From: Desulfovibrio oxyclinae DSM 11498
GTDB taxonomy: Bacteria; Desulfobacterota; Desulfovibrionia; Desulfovibrionales; Desulfovibrionaceae
Reading direction: 5' to 3'
Assembly: GCF_000375485.1 (NCBI RefSeq)
Contig: NZ_AQXE01000012.1
Span: 28,825 to 92,824 of the forward strand
Length of the DNA: 64,000 nucleotides
Under the pieces are notes generated by a model. That model saw only the letters and a program-made list of their open reading frames with translations, made no database searches and was not told where the DNA came from. The position numbers and the translations under genes are program-made. Of the stretch, positions 8,068 through 17,379 are shown in pieces (positions within the stretch are counted from its first letter, which is position 1; every line of letters starts with the position of its first letter).

Positions 8068-9344
8068 TCGACATATCCTGCGACGTGATGGTCATCGGGG
8101 CTGGTCACGCCGGAATGGCAGCAGCCCTCTTTGCCGCGCAAAAAGGGCTGTCGGTCGCGCAGGCCGGGACCACCGGAGGCATCGACTTCGGCAGCGGCTT
8201 CATAGATGTGCTCGGGGTGCACCCGACCGCCAAGCTGCTGGAGCACGACGACCCGTGGTCCGCCATGGACTCGCTGCGCCGGGAGATTCCGGACCATCCA
8301 TACGCCCGACTCAAAACCGACGAGATCAAGGAATCGCTTCGCGAATTCATCGCGTTTCTCGATGCACAGGGACTGCCCTACGGCGGGGACGGCAAAAGCA
8401 ACCTGCGCCTGCCCACCCCGGCAGGGACGGTCAAACGCACCTGTCGCGCCCCGCAAACCATGATCCCCGGCGCGGATGCGCTTGCCAGCAAAGCGCCGTG
8501 CCTTGCAGTGGCATTTGACGGACTCAAGGGGTTCAGCGGGCATCAGCTCACCGAGACCCTCGGCAGACACTGGCCTGCCCTCAAGTCCGCGACCATCCGC
8601 TTTCCGGGGCTGGACGGCGAGCTGTTCCCCGAACACATGGCACTGGCGCTTTCGGACGCCAAGCGGCGCGAAGCGCTGGCCGAAGCCGTGCGCCCGCATC
8701 TCGGCGACGCCCAATACGTGGCCTTCCCCGCCATGCTGGGCATCCTCGACTGCACGAAGGTTACAACGCACCTTTCACAGCTGCTTGGCGCGACCGTGTT
8801 CGAGATACCCACGCTTCCGCCCCCCATCATGGGCACCCGGCTCAGGGCCGCCTTCGACCGGGGACTCCCGGTGCTTGGCGTGCGGACCCTCAGCCAGAAA
8901 ACGGTCCGGGGCACGCAGAAGCACCCTTCGGGCGGATTCACCTTCACCGTCGGCGGTGCGCGGGACGAATACCGGGTATCCGCCCGCTCCGCCATCCTCG
9001 CCACCGGCCGATTCTTCGGCAAGGGGCTTCGGCAGGAGATGCACGGCATCCGTGAGACCGTCTTCGATATCCCCGTGGCACAGCCGTCGGGCCCCGACGA
9101 ATGGTATTCGCAAGAATTCTTCGACCCGAAAGGACACCCGGCCGACCGCTCGGGCGTTCGCTTCGACTCCAGCTTCCGCCCCCTCGGCCCGGACGGGCAG
9201 GTCTATCACCAGAACCTGCGCGCGGCCGGAGCCATCCTGTGCGGGCACGACTGGATACGCGAGAAGTGCGGCACCGGACTTGCGGTGGCCACGGCGTGGA
9301 AAGCCGTACAGTCCCTGACCGAGCAACTGGAGGGAGGCAACTGA
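8064..9344 (+). CDS. glpB: Anaerobic glycerol-3-phosphate dehydrogenase subunit B
   Basis: A 426-residue flavoprotein subunit with an N-terminal nucleotide-binding fold (VMVIGAGHAGMAAALFAAQ, residues 8-26) and a C-terminal segment ending in a second FAD-binding-like stretch. It is close in size to E. coli GlpB (419 aa). It joins GlpA to form the catalytic dimer and relays electrons to the GlpC module. The start overlaps the glpA stop (ATGA) and GGAG lies 7 bases upstream. Confidence 0.9.
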   Translation: MIDISCDVMVIGAGHAGMAAALFAAQKGLSVAQAGTTGGIDFGSGFIDVLGVHPTAKLLEHDDPWSAMDSLRREIPDHPYARLKTDEIKESLREFIAFLDAQGLPYGGDGKSNLRLPTPAGTVKRTCRAPQTMIPGADALASKAPCLAVAFDGLKGFSGHQLTETLGRHWPALKSATIRFPGLDGELFPEHMALALSDAKRREALAEAVRPHLGDAQYVAFPAMLGILDCTKVTTHLSQLLGATVFEIPTLPPPIMGTRLRAAFDRGLPVLGVRTLSQKTVRGTQKHPSGGFTFTVGGARDEYRVSARSAILATGRFFGKGLRQEMHGIRETVFDIPVAQPSGPDEWYSQEFFDPKGHPADRSGVRFDSSFRPLGPDGQVYHQNLRAAGAILCGHDWIREKCGTGLAVATAWKAVQSLTEQLEGGN

Positions 9345-9345
9345 C

Positions 9346-10983
9346 ATGGACCTTTTCTATGCCGCCCTGCTCCCCGTCCTGACACTGGCCGTGCTCGGAC
9401 TCGCCTTCCGCGCCGCCCGCGCCATGCGCTCCCGCCTCGACGGCGTGACCGGACTCAAGGACCGCCTCAAAGCCCTTCCAGGCATTGCGGCAACGCTGCT
9501 TTCTCCCAAGGGCTGGTTCGACATCCTGACCCTGCGCCGCTCCCTCGGGGGCGGTCCGTGGCGCTGGATGACGGCGGCCCTTATCCACGCAGGCTTCATC
9601 GGACTGTTGGTCGTTCATGCCTTCGGCCCCTGGACCGCCGACCTTTTCGACCTCTATTACGAAGCTACCCTTGATCCATTCTATTTCCTGAGGGATCTCT
9701 TCGGCTTCATGCTCTGCCTCGGGCTGCTGATGGTCATCTGCCGCAGGCTGTTCATGCCGCGTCTCAGGCGCATCACCCGCCCCATGGACTGGGCGTTGCT
9801 GATCATCGTGGCGGGCATCGGACTTTCGGGCGTGTTCTGGCAGGCGGCAAAGTCCGTTTCCCCCGCTGCATTCGAGCGCATGACCGAAGAATACTTCTAC
9901 GGCGGCGAAGAGGAAGTCGCCGCACTCAAGGCCGTCTGGACCGTGGACTACGACGTGGTCTTCCCCCGGCGTCCGGACACATCGCCGGAGACACTGGAAT
10001 TCGGCCGCGAACTCAACGCCGATTCCTGTTCCAGCTGCCACGCGCCCGCGTCCTCGGCCTTCATGTCTTCAGCGGTGGCAAAAGTCATATCACCCGCAGC
10101 TCCGGCGCTGGAGCGCATCGACGCGGCCACTGCGCTCGGCACCCTCCACGGCCTGTTCATTCTTGCGGGGATACTGTTGCTGCCCATCGGTAAATTCGCC
10201 CATGTGCTCACCACCCCGCTCAACCTGCTCAGGCGTCGCGGAAGAAGCAGTTCCGAAGCCGCACGGGAACGCAGCTCCGGCGAAATGGAAGCCGCGCGTC
10301 AGGAAGGCCTTGCCGCCTGCACCCACTGCGGGGAATGTTCCCTGCGGTGCAGCGTGGCCCCGGCCTACGACGTGCTCGGCATCAGGCCGGTGCTTCCCTC
10401 GGAGAAGATCGGCGAACTCGGCGCCTATGCCTCTGGCCGCCTTTCCGGCAAACGACTTGACGACTTCGGTTCCGGCAGCCGCATCTGTTCACAGTGCGGA
10501 CGCTGCACCGACGTCTGTCCCTCCGGCATCGACTTGCAGGACCTCTGGCTTTCCTCGCTTGAGCGGCTGAAGGAAGAGAAGCTCGCCGGACCGCAGTACT
10601 ACATGCCCGGCAAGTCTCCCTCGCAGCGCATGACCGCTCTGCGCGGACTGGCCGAATCAAGAGCAGAACGCGCCCGGGCCGAAAAGCTCGTGGCGCGCAA
10701 GGAATCATATCTCGGATGTGTGCAGTGCACCACGTGCACCAGCGTGTGCACCGTGGTCAACGCCAGCGCCAACCCGGCCCGAGAGCTGGACTTCACCCCC
10801 CAGCAGGTCATGAACCTGTTGCGCATGGGGCTGGTGGACCACGCTCTGGGCGCGGGCATGACGTGGAACTGCGTCACCTGCTACAAGTGTCAGGAACACT
10901 GCCCGCAGGGCGTCCCCGTTGCGGACGTACTGTTCGAGCTTCGCAACATCGCCAACGCACGGCTCCGAGAAGGAGAGGACTGA
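9346..10983 (+). CDS. glpC: GlpC-type membrane iron-sulfur subunit with a CxxCH haem motif
   Basis: A 545-residue protein that is not a plain GlpC. About five transmembrane helices (roughly 5-22, 74-92, 115-133, 148-166, 264-282) resemble the NarI/DsrM cytochrome b type, with His81, His91, His268 and His286 as possible haem ligands. The loop between helices 4 and 5 has a CSSCH c-type haem motif at 228-232. A cytoplasmic part then carries two ferredoxin clusters (the first is C325-x2-C328-x2-C331-x3-C335) and two further cysteine groups. The CCG domains usually found in GlpC are in the next gene. It probably passes electrons from GlpAB to the quinone pool. Confidence 0.8.
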   Translation: MDLFYAALLPVLTLAVLGLAFRAARAMRSRLDGVTGLKDRLKALPGIAATLLSPKGWFDILTLRRSLGGGPWRWMTAALIHAGFIGLLVVHAFGPWTADLFDLYYEATLDPFYFLRDLFGFMLCLGLLMVICRRLFMPRLRRITRPMDWALLIIVAGIGLSGVFWQAAKSVSPAAFERMTEEYFYGGEEEVAALKAVWTVDYDVVFPRRPDTSPETLEFGRELNADSCSSCHAPASSAFMSSAVAKVISPAAPALERIDAATALGTLHGLFILAGILLLPIGKFAHVLTTPLNLLRRRGRSSSEAARERSSGEMEAARQEGLAACTHCGECSLRCSVAPAYDVLGIRPVLPSEKIGELGAYASGRLSGKRLDDFGSGSRICSQCGRCTDVCPSGIDLQDLWLSSLERLKEEKLAGPQYYMPGKSPSQRMTALRGLAESRAERARAEKLVARKESYLGCVQCTTCTSVCTVVNASANPARELDFTPQQVMNLLRMGLVDHALGAGMTWNCVTCYKCQEHCPQGVPVADVLFELRNIANARLREGED

Positions 10984-11762
10984 TGCAATTCGCCTGGTTT
11001 CCGGGATGCAAGATAGCATATCACCAGCCACAGTACGGCAGGGACGCGCTGGATGTCTGCGCCGCGCTCGGTCTGGAACCCGCTTCAATGGAATTCAACT
11101 GTTGCGGCTGGCCGCTCAGACAGGAGAGCCTTCGCACCTCGGCGCTGGCCGCTGCGCGAAACTTCGCCCTCGCCAACGCCGCCGGGTTGGACATCGTCAC
11201 CCCATGCAAATGCTGTTACGGCAACCTCAAGGTCATGGCGCACAAGCTCCAGACCCTGCCGGAACTGCGCACGACGATTGACGCGCACCTCCAGTCGGAG
11301 GGGCTTTCTCTCGCCGAGATCCCCAGAGTGCTTCACCTGCTCACCGTCATGGACCAGAACCTCGACAAGCTCAGGGAGCTTGCGGGCAACGGCCTCGGCG
11401 GCAGTCCTGTGGCGGCCAGTTATGGGTGTCATGCCCTGCGGCCGTCCGAAGCCACGGACTTTGACGATCCGCTGGCGCCAACGGTTTTCGAGCGGGTCCT
11501 CAAGGCGCTCGGGGCCGAGCCGGTCCCGTGGCAGCTGCGCGTTGAATGCTGCGGGCACTTTATGCGTGACCGCAACGACGCCATGGCCGACTCCATCGGC
11601 CTGAGCAAACTCCGGGACGCGGCGGGAGCCGGAGCCGAAACCGTCGCCACGGCATGCACCTACTGCCAGATGCAGTTCGAAGGCCTGACCGGAGACGAAG
11701 AGCTGCCTGCTGCCGAGACGGTGGCATCGGTGGCGCTCAGGGCCATGAGACGAAAGAGCTGA
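10983..11762 (+). CDS. HdrB-like CCG-domain subunit of the GlpC module
   Basis: A 259-residue protein with two cysteine-rich CCG domains. The first has GC at 8-9, NCCG at 39-42 and a CKCC group near residue 76. The second has GCH, ECCGHF and CTYC in its C-terminal half. These bind a non-cubane or [4Fe-4S] centre in heterodisulfide reductase subunit B and in the C-terminal half of classical GlpC. The start overlaps the glpC stop by one base (TGATG) and follows AAGGAG. It therefore looks like the second half of a split GlpC. Confidence 0.82.
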   Translation: MQFAWFPGCKIAYHQPQYGRDALDVCAALGLEPASMEFNCCGWPLRQESLRTSALAAARNFALANAAGLDIVTPCKCCYGNLKVMAHKLQTLPELRTTIDAHLQSEGLSLAEIPRVLHLLTVMDQNLDKLRELAGNGLGGSPVAASYGCHALRPSEATDFDDPLAPTVFERVLKALGAEPVPWQLRVECCGHFMRDRNDAMADSIGLSKLRDAAGAGAETVATACTYCQMQFEGLTGDEELPAAETVASVALRAMRRKS

Positions 11763-11831
11763 TCGAAATGATGCGGGATCGCCCGCTGACGGATACGGTA
11801 CATTCACTTCAGGACGAACCAAGGAGGAACC

Positions 11832-13343
11832 ATGGCACAATACGTCGGAGCCGTGGACCAGGGGACTACCAGCAGCCGATTCATCATCTTCGACAAGCGC
11901 GGCCGCATCGTCGCTCTGGACCAGAAGGAGCACGAACAGATATTTCCCAAACCGGGCTGGGTCGAGCATGATCCCATGGAGATATGGCGCAACACGCAGG
12001 ACGTGATCAAAGGCGCTCTCGCCAAGGCCGGCATCAAGGGTACCGACCTCGCCTCCATCGGCATAACCAACCAGCGCGAAACCGTGGTGGTCTGGGACGC
12101 CAACACGGGACAGCCCTACTACAATGCCATCGTCTGGCAGTGCACCCGCACCCACGAGATCTGCAAGGAACTCATGAAAGACGGCGGTCAGGACCGCTTC
12201 CGCGAGAAGACCGGCCTGCCCATCGCCACCTATTTCAGCGGCCCCAAGATCAAATGGATCATGGACAACGTCCCCGAGGCAAAGAAAGCGCTCGAAGCCG
12301 GAACCGCCATGGTCGGCACCATGGAAACATGGGTCATCTGGTGGCTCACGGGCGGCCCCAAGGGCGGCGCACACGTCACCGACGTAACCAACGCCAGCCG
12401 CACCATGCTCATGGACCTCAAAACCCTGAAGTGGGATCAGGATATTCTCGACCTTCTGGCAATTCCCAGAGACAGCCTGCCCCGCATCGTGCCCTCTTCC
12501 GACGCCGAGACATGGGGCCCCACCATGGAAGACGGTCCACTCAAGGCCCGCGTCCCGGTCTGCGGCGCGCTGGGGGACCAGCAGGCCGCGCTTGTGGGGC
12601 AGACCTGCTTCGAGGTCGGCGAGGCCAAGAACACGTATGGCACCGGCTGCTTCCTGCTGCTCAACACAGGACACGAACCCGTCATTTCCAAGAACGGCCT
12701 GATCACCACCGTGGCCTATCAGCGCAGCGACCGCAAACCCGTGTACTGCCTCGAAGGCTCCATCGCCATCGCCGGCGCGCTGGTACAGTGGCTGCGCGAC
12801 AACCTCGGCATGATCAACGACGCCCCCGAGGTGGAGGAGCTTGCCTCAAAGGTGGAAGACAGCGGCGGCGTGTACATTGTTCCGGCATTTCAGGGTCTGT
12901 TCGCTCCCTACTGGCGGCCCGATGCCCGCGGCGTCATGGTCGGGCTGACCCGCTACGCCACCAAGCACCACATCGCCCGCGCCGTGCTGGAAGCCAACGC
13001 CTACCAGACCAAAGACATTGTCGAAGCCATGAACAAGGACTCCGGCGTGGATCTCAGGGCCCTCAAGGTGGACGGCGGCATGGTGCAGAACGATCTGCTC
13101 ATGCAGTTCCAGGCCGACGTGCTCGACGTCCCCGTGACACGCCCCAAGGTCGCGGAAACAACCTGTCTCGGCGCAGCCTACGCCGCAGGCGTGGCGGTCG
13201 GGTTCTGGGACAGCTTCCACGAGCTGCGCGAAAACTGGGCCGAGGACAAGACGTGGAAACCGAACATGGACCCCGAAGCCCGCGCCAAAGGTTACGCAGG
13301 CTGGAAAAAAGCCGTGGAACGAACTTACGGCTGGGAAGAATAA
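11832..13343 (+). CDS. glpK: Glycerol kinase
   Basis: A 503-residue FGGY-family kinase that converts glycerol and ATP to glycerol-3-phosphate, the substrate of the GlpAB dehydrogenase encoded upstream. The phosphate-binding DQGTTSSR lies at residues 9-16 and the family glycine-rich motifs are in place ([23 protein letters not shown]). The length equals the usual ~500 aa. A strong AAGGAGG ribosome site lies 4 bases before the ATG. It is the last gene of the rightward operon and is followed directly by a terminator. Confidence 0.97.
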   Translation: MAQYVGAVDQGTTSSRFIIFDKRGRIVALDQKEHEQIFPKPGWVEHDPMEIWRNTQDVIKGALAKAGIKGTDLASIGITNQRETVVVWDANTGQPYYNAIVWQCTRTHEICKELMKDGGQDRFREKTGLPIATYFSGPKIKWIMDNVPEAKKALEAGTAMVGTMETWVIWWLTGGPKGGAHVTDVTNASRTMLMDLKTLKWDQDILDLLAIPRDSLPRIVPSSDAETWGPTMEDGPLKARVPVCGALGDQQAALVGQTCFEVGEAKNTYGTGCFLLLNTGHEPVISKNGLITTVAYQRSDRKPVYCLEGSIAIAGALVQWLRDNLGMINDAPEVEELASKVEDSGGVYIVPAFQGLFAPYWRPDARGVMVGLTRYATKHHIARAVLEANAYQTKDIVEAMNKDSGVDLRALKVDGGMVQNDLLMQFQADVLDVPVTRPKVAETTCLGAAYAAGVAVGFWDSFHELRENWAEDKTWKPNMDPEARAKGYAGWKKAVERTYGWEE

Positions 13344-13351
13344 CGACCATC

Positions 13352-13382
13352 AAAGGGGCGGTCCGCAAGGGCCGCCCTTTTC
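13352..13382 (+). terminator. Rho-independent terminator after glpK
   Basis: A hairpin of about 13 bp with a GCAA tetraloop (left arm AAAGGGGCGGTCC, right arm GGGCCGCCCTTTT) ends in a TTTT tract, 8 bp after the glpK stop codon. The next gene starts only about 16 bp later, so that gene may need its own initiation or read-through. Confidence 0.85.
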
Positions 13383-13397
13383 CATGAAGCACCGCAC

Positions 13398-14192
13398 ATG
13401 CCCGTACCGCAAAATCTGATTCTGGGCCTCGCCGCAGGATACCACTTCGGCGATCTTGCCCCGTTCGTCCTCTCATGGAAGGCGGTTGCCCCGAAAGCAC
13501 GACTGGTGCTCTTCACCAGTCCCACCACCCGGCACACGACCCAACTCCGGGACCTCGGCGTGGAAGTCGTTCCCTTCGAGCGCCCCGCTGAATTCGAGAT
13601 TGTTCCATACAATGGCTACCGCTACCGTCTCTATCGTGAGTACCTGCGCACGCACGACGAATCCTTCCAGCGAATTCTGCTCACGGATGTCCGGGACGTG
13701 CTGTTCCAGGGCGACCCGTTCGCCTTTGCATGGTCTCCCGGCATCAATGCCACATTGGAAGCGCCGGGCATGACTATCGGACGTTGCCCGCACAACAGCC
13801 ACTGGGTTGAGAATCACCTTGGACCGCAGGCGCTGGATTTTCTGCGCGACGAACCCATTTCCTGCTCCGGAACCACCGTCGCCGATCAGGAAACACTGCT
13901 TGAATACCTCGACGCCATGATCGAACAGTCGGCGGGGTTCTCTCCCGGCAACAATATGGCGGGATTCGATCAGGCAATTCATAACATACTGATCAGAAAG
14001 GAATTTGATTCAAAGACAACCTTTCACGATAATGCAGGGCCAATCCTCACGCTGGGCTACCACCCGGGCGAGCCGGAGTGCGATGCGTCGGGGCTGGTTC
14101 TCAATGCGTCGGGAAAGCCTGCGGTCATCGTGCATCAGTATGACCGAAAGCCGAAGCTGTTCCGGCAGGTGCGCGAGCGATTCATGCAGTAG
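13398..14192 (+). CDS. Uncharacterised protein with glycosyltransferase-like DxxD motif
   Basis: A 264-residue soluble protein I do not recognise with certainty. It opens with a beta-alpha pattern (LILGLAAGYHFGDLAPFVLSW) and contains RILLTDVRDVLFQGDPF at about 92-108, which looks like the metal-binding acidic motif of GT-A nucleotide-sugar transferases. No signal peptide or membrane segment is seen. It stands alone between the glpK terminator and a bidirectional terminator. The function is unproven; a GT-A-like transferase is the best guess. Confidence 0.6.
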   Translation: MPVPQNLILGLAAGYHFGDLAPFVLSWKAVAPKARLVLFTSPTTRHTTQLRDLGVEVVPFERPAEFEIVPYNGYRYRLYREYLRTHDESFQRILLTDVRDVLFQGDPFAFAWSPGINATLEAPGMTIGRCPHNSHWVENHLGPQALDFLRDEPISCSGTTVADQETLLEYLDAMIEQSAGFSPGNNMAGFDQAIHNILIRKEFDSKTTFHDNAGPILTLGYHPGEPECDASGLVLNASGKPAVIVHQYDRKPKLFRQVRERFMQ

Positions 14193-14211
14193 CGATTCCC
14201 ATCAGCTCAAA

Positions 14212-14244
14212 AAAAGCCCCGGTCTACAGCGGACCGGGGCTTTT
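14212..14244. terminator. Bidirectional terminator between convergent genes
   Basis: The perfect inverted repeat AAAAGCCCCGGTC / GACCGGGGCTTTT around a 7-nt loop is flanked by A-runs on one side and T-runs on the other. It can stop the rightward GT-like gene and the leftward acs gene. Confidence 0.92.
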
Positions 14245-14251
14245 GGTTGGG

Positions 14252-16171
14252 TCAGGAGTCGTCTTCCATTCCGGTGAGGTCGCCGATCTCTGTGCCGGTC
14301 TCTTCCGCCTTGAGCACCCGACGCATGATCTTTCCGGAGCGGGTCTTGGGCAGTTTCCTGCGGAACTCGATGGACTTGAGCACGGCCACCGGCCCAAGTT
14401 CGTTGCGGATGTGTCGCTTGAGGTCCTTGATAAGCTCGTCGTCTTCCTCGGCACCGGAGCGCACCACGACGAAAGCCTTGGCGGCCTCGCCCTTGATGGT
14501 GTCCGGCACACCGATGACGGCGGCCTCGGTCACATTCCGGTGCGCGCCGAAAGCTGCCTCCAGCTCGGCAGAACCGACACGGTGGCCCGCGATGTTGATC
14601 ACATCATCTGCACGGCCCTGAATCCAGATGTAGCCATCTTCGTCGCGCCGAGCCACGTCGCCTGCGAAGTAGCATCCCGGAACCTTCTCGAAATACTCGC
14701 GGTACCGGTCCTCATCGTTCCAGAGTCCAGTCATCATGGCGGGCCACGGCTCGCGAATCACCAGCAGGCCGCCTTTGCCCGGCTCCACGGAGTTGCCTTC
14801 GCGGTCCACGACGTCCGCCTTCACGCCCGGCAGCGGCTTGGTCACCGAGCCGGGCTTGAGCAGCGAGATGGGCAACGGGCTGATCATGAACATGCCGGTT
14901 TCGGTCTGCCACCAGGTGTCGATGACGGGACACTCGCTTCGACCGATGTTCTTGTAGAGCCACGTCCACGCCTCGGGGCTGATGGGCTCGCCCACCGATC
15001 CCAGCAGACGCAGACTGGACAGGTCGTGCCGTTTGGTGTGCTGCACGCCGAAGCGCATGAGCATCCTGATGACCGTGGGCACGGTGTAGAAAATGCTGAT
15101 GCCGTATTTGGCCACGATGTTCCAGAGACGGTCGGCCTGCGGATAATTCGGGTGTCCTTCATAGATGACCGTGGTGGTCCCCGCCAGCAGCGGTCCGTAG
15201 ACCACGGCGCTGTGGCCGGTGACCCAGCCGGGGTCGGCGGTGCACCAGAAGATATCCGTGGGTTTTACATCGAAGACGGTGGTCAGGGTGCGGTGTACGC
15301 CCACCATGTAGCCGCCGTGGCAGTGCACGATGCCCTTGGGCTTGCCAGTGGTGCCTGAGGTGTACATGAGAAAGAGTGGCTCGTGCGCCTCCATGACCTC
15401 GGTGGGCGCGGTGTTGCGCTCCTGACGGACGAGGTCCTCGTACCAGAAGTCGCGACCGTCCACCATGTCCACGCCCACTTTGGTGCGTCGCACGACCACC
15501 ATGGATTCCACGCAGTCGGCGCAGGCGCCCACGAGCGCCTCGTCCACGGTATCCTTGAGTCGCAGCACCTGCCCGTTGCGATAGAAGCCGTCGGCGGTGA
15601 TGACCGCCTTGGCCTGCGCGTCGTTGATGCGCTGGCGCAGGGCCTTGGCCGAGAACCCGGCGAAGACCACGGAATGCACGGCGCCGATTTTGGCGGCCGC
15701 GAGCATGGCCACTACGGTTTCCGGCAGCGGCGGCATGTAGACCACCACACGGTCGCCCTTCTGCACGCCGAGGGTGCGCAGGGCGTTGGCGAAACGGTTT
15801 ACCTCGCGGTAGAGTTCAAAATAGGTATACTTCCTCGAATCGCCGGGTTCACCTTCCCAGATGAGCGCCAGCTTGTTCTTGTTGGCGGTCTCGATGTGGC
15901 GGTCAAGGCAGTTGTAGACGATGTTGCAACGCGCTCCCGGAAACCAGCGATAGAAAGGCTTTCGGGAGTCGTCCAGCACGCGATCCCAGCGTTTGAACCA
16001 GTCGAGCTCGTCCGCCGCTTCTTCCCAGTACCCCAACGGATCGTACTCGGACTGGCGGCGCGCGGCCCCCAGCTCCTGCGGATTGACGTTGGCCTCGATC
16101 ACGAGCTGCGGCAGGGGGCGGAAGACGCGCTCTTCCTGCAACAAGCTGTCGAGGGTTTCGAAACGATCCAT
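14252..16171 (-). CDS. acs: Acetyl-CoA synthetase (AMP-forming)
   Basis: A 639-residue ANL-superfamily enzyme that activates acetate to acetyl-CoA through acetyl-AMP. It has the P-loop-like [14 protein letters not shown], a WWQTETG A5-type motif and a C-terminal [11 protein letters not shown] with the catalytic Lys that is the known acetylation target. Length is typical. The start at 16171 has GAGGAGGAAAT directly upstream; an earlier in-frame ATG 16 codons before adds a non-homologous arginine/glycine-rich stretch. It lies about 100 bp downstream of a co-oriented LytTR regulator. Confidence 0.95.
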   Translation of the reverse strand: MDRFETLDSLLQEERVFRPLPQLVIEANVNPQELGAARRQSEYDPLGYWEEAADELDWFKRWDRVLDDSRKPFYRWFPGARCNIVYNCLDRHIETANKNKLALIWEGEPGDSRKYTYFELYREVNRFANALRTLGVQKGDRVVVYMPPLPETVVAMLAAAKIGAVHSVVFAGFSAKALRQRINDAQAKAVITADGFYRNGQVLRLKDTVDEALVGACADCVESMVVVRRTKVGVDMVDGRDFWYEDLVRQERNTAPTEVMEAHEPLFLMYTSGTTGKPKGIVHCHGGYMVGVHRTLTTVFDVKPTDIFWCTADPGWVTGHSAVVYGPLLAGTTTVIYEGHPNYPQADRLWNIVAKYGISIFYTVPTVIRMLMRFGVQHTKRHDLSSLRLLGSVGEPISPEAWTWLYKNIGRSECPVIDTWWQTETGMFMISPLPISLLKPGSVTKPLPGVKADVVDREGNSVEPGKGGLLVIREPWPAMMTGLWNDEDRYREYFEKVPGCYFAGDVARRDEDGYIWIQGRADDVINIAGHRVGSAELEAAFGAHRNVTEAAVIGVPDTIKGEAAKAFVVVRSGAEEDDELIKDLKRHIRNELGPVAVLKSIEFRRKLPKTRSGKIMRRVLKAEETGTEIGDLTGMEDDS

Positions 16172-16277
16172 ATTTCCTCCTCGCGCGGCCTCAGGTGGTC
16201 CGCGAGTCTGTTTCAACACAAACGGCCTGGCAACACCCGCCCTATTCGGTGAGCGGATGACCGGACCGGATGAACGG

Positions 16278-17147
16278 TCAAAGTCCCAGAATCTGCTTGA
16301 GTTCAGCTATGCGTCTGCGGCTGATGGGCAGCTCGATGCGCGTGCGACCGGTGGTTCGGAGCATGAAGTTGCTGCCCGGCATGCTGGCTATTTCCGTAAC
16401 GGTATCCAGATTCACCAAATACTTGCGGTGCACCCGGAAAAAGCCGAACGCTTTCAACCGGTCTTCAAGATGTTTGAGCCGGTAGTTCGTGAGAAATTTC
16501 TGATTGGCGGTGTGTACGTAGGAATAGTCCTCGTACGCCTCGATGAAGATTATCTGCGAATAGGGAATGAGGATGACCCGGCCGTCCTGATTGACCGCCA
16601 GTTTTTCCAGCTCCGGCCCGCGATTCTGCGATTCGTCCCACGCCTGCCTGAGCGCCGCGAGGAAATGGTCCTGCTCATCCTCGCCGAGAGGGAGCTGCAC
16701 CGTGGCCTCGTCCGTGGCGTTGCTGGCGTCGGGGGAGTCCTCCCAGTGCTCGGGTTCGGGCACTTCTCGGTATTTGGTCTTGAAATCGGACAGTCGGTCT
16801 ATGGTCCGCGCAAGGCGTCCGCTGGCCGGCGGCCAGAGCAGATAATCCGTGGCTCCGAGCTCGAAGGCGGCGTAGGCCTGCTGCTCGGATTCGGAAATGA
16901 AAATAAGCGCGGGCCGGTTCTTGCGTCCGGCCAGCATCTGCGCCAGCTCGATTCCGTCGGCCCTGCCGGGCAGATCGGTACCGAGGAAAAACGCACCGTA
17001 TGGAATGGCATCCAACAGTTCAAGCGCCTCGAACGCCTCAACGGCCTCCCCCACAACCTGCAGGAAAGGCACCTCGGCCAGCTGCGACCGTAGTTCGGCA
17101 CGCACCTGCGCATCTGGATGAATCAGCAGAGTCTTCAGCTTTGGCAT
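16278..17147 (-). CDS. LytTR response regulator with degenerate receiver
   Basis: A 289-residue protein: a receiver-like domain (1-115), an acidic linker and a C-terminal LytTR DNA-binding domain (about 190-285, with the core around [13 protein letters not shown] and [12 protein letters not shown]). The receiver fold is readable but key residues are missing. The phosphoacceptor position (FLD in the family) is Gly56 (FFLGTDLPG), and the conserved Lys before the last proline is Trp105 (YLLWPP). It therefore should not be controlled by ordinary Asp phosphorylation. It sits upstream of acs in the same direction and may regulate it. Confidence 0.85.
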   Translation of the reverse strand: MPKLKTLLIHPDAQVRAELRSQLAEVPFLQVVGEAVEAFEALELLDAIPYGAFFLGTDLPGRADGIELAQMLAGRKNRPALIFISESEQQAYAAFELGATDYLLWPPASGRLARTIDRLSDFKTKYREVPEPEHWEDSPDASNATDEATVQLPLGEDEQDHFLAALRQAWDESQNRGPELEKLAVNQDGRVILIPYSQIIFIEAYEDYSYVHTANQKFLTNYRLKHLEDRLKAFGFFRVHRKYLVNLDTVTEIASMPGSNFMLRTTGRTRIELPISRRRIAELKQILGL

Positions 17148-17291
17148 GACCGCAACACCGGAGCTTCATTCACTATTCGAAACCCCGCCTCCCACTCTAT
17201 CCCTACCGGGATTTGCCTCTGTTCGCAAGCACCCGGCCCGCTTGCCGATCACAGGCTCATCAAAGCCCCAGTCTTACCTCACGCCACTGAC

Positions 17292-17318
17292 TTGACATCT
17301 CCCTCGGACACGTATAAA
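17292..17318 (+). promoter_or_regulatory. Candidate metF promoter
   Basis: A perfect -35 TTGACA (17292-17297) is followed after 15 bp by TATAAA (17313-17318), or after 17 bp by the weaker TAAATG. The region is strikingly AT-rich compared with its surroundings and leads to the metF ribosome site. Confidence 0.45.
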
Positions 17319-17357
17319 TGCATAAATCAAGATATCTCAATATAAACATTTAAGCAT
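17318..17357 (+). promoter_or_regulatory. Inverted repeat overlapping metF promoter, candidate operator
   Basis: ATGCATAAAT (17318-17327) and ATTTAAGCAT (17348-17357) match as an inverted repeat at 9 of 10 positions across a 20-bp spacer that itself contains the palindrome GATATC. It begins at the likely -10 element and ends about 20 bp before the metF start, a placement suited to repression. The regulator is unknown. Confidence 0.35.
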
Positions 17358-17379
17358 ACAATTTCATCTCGGAGGAGCC

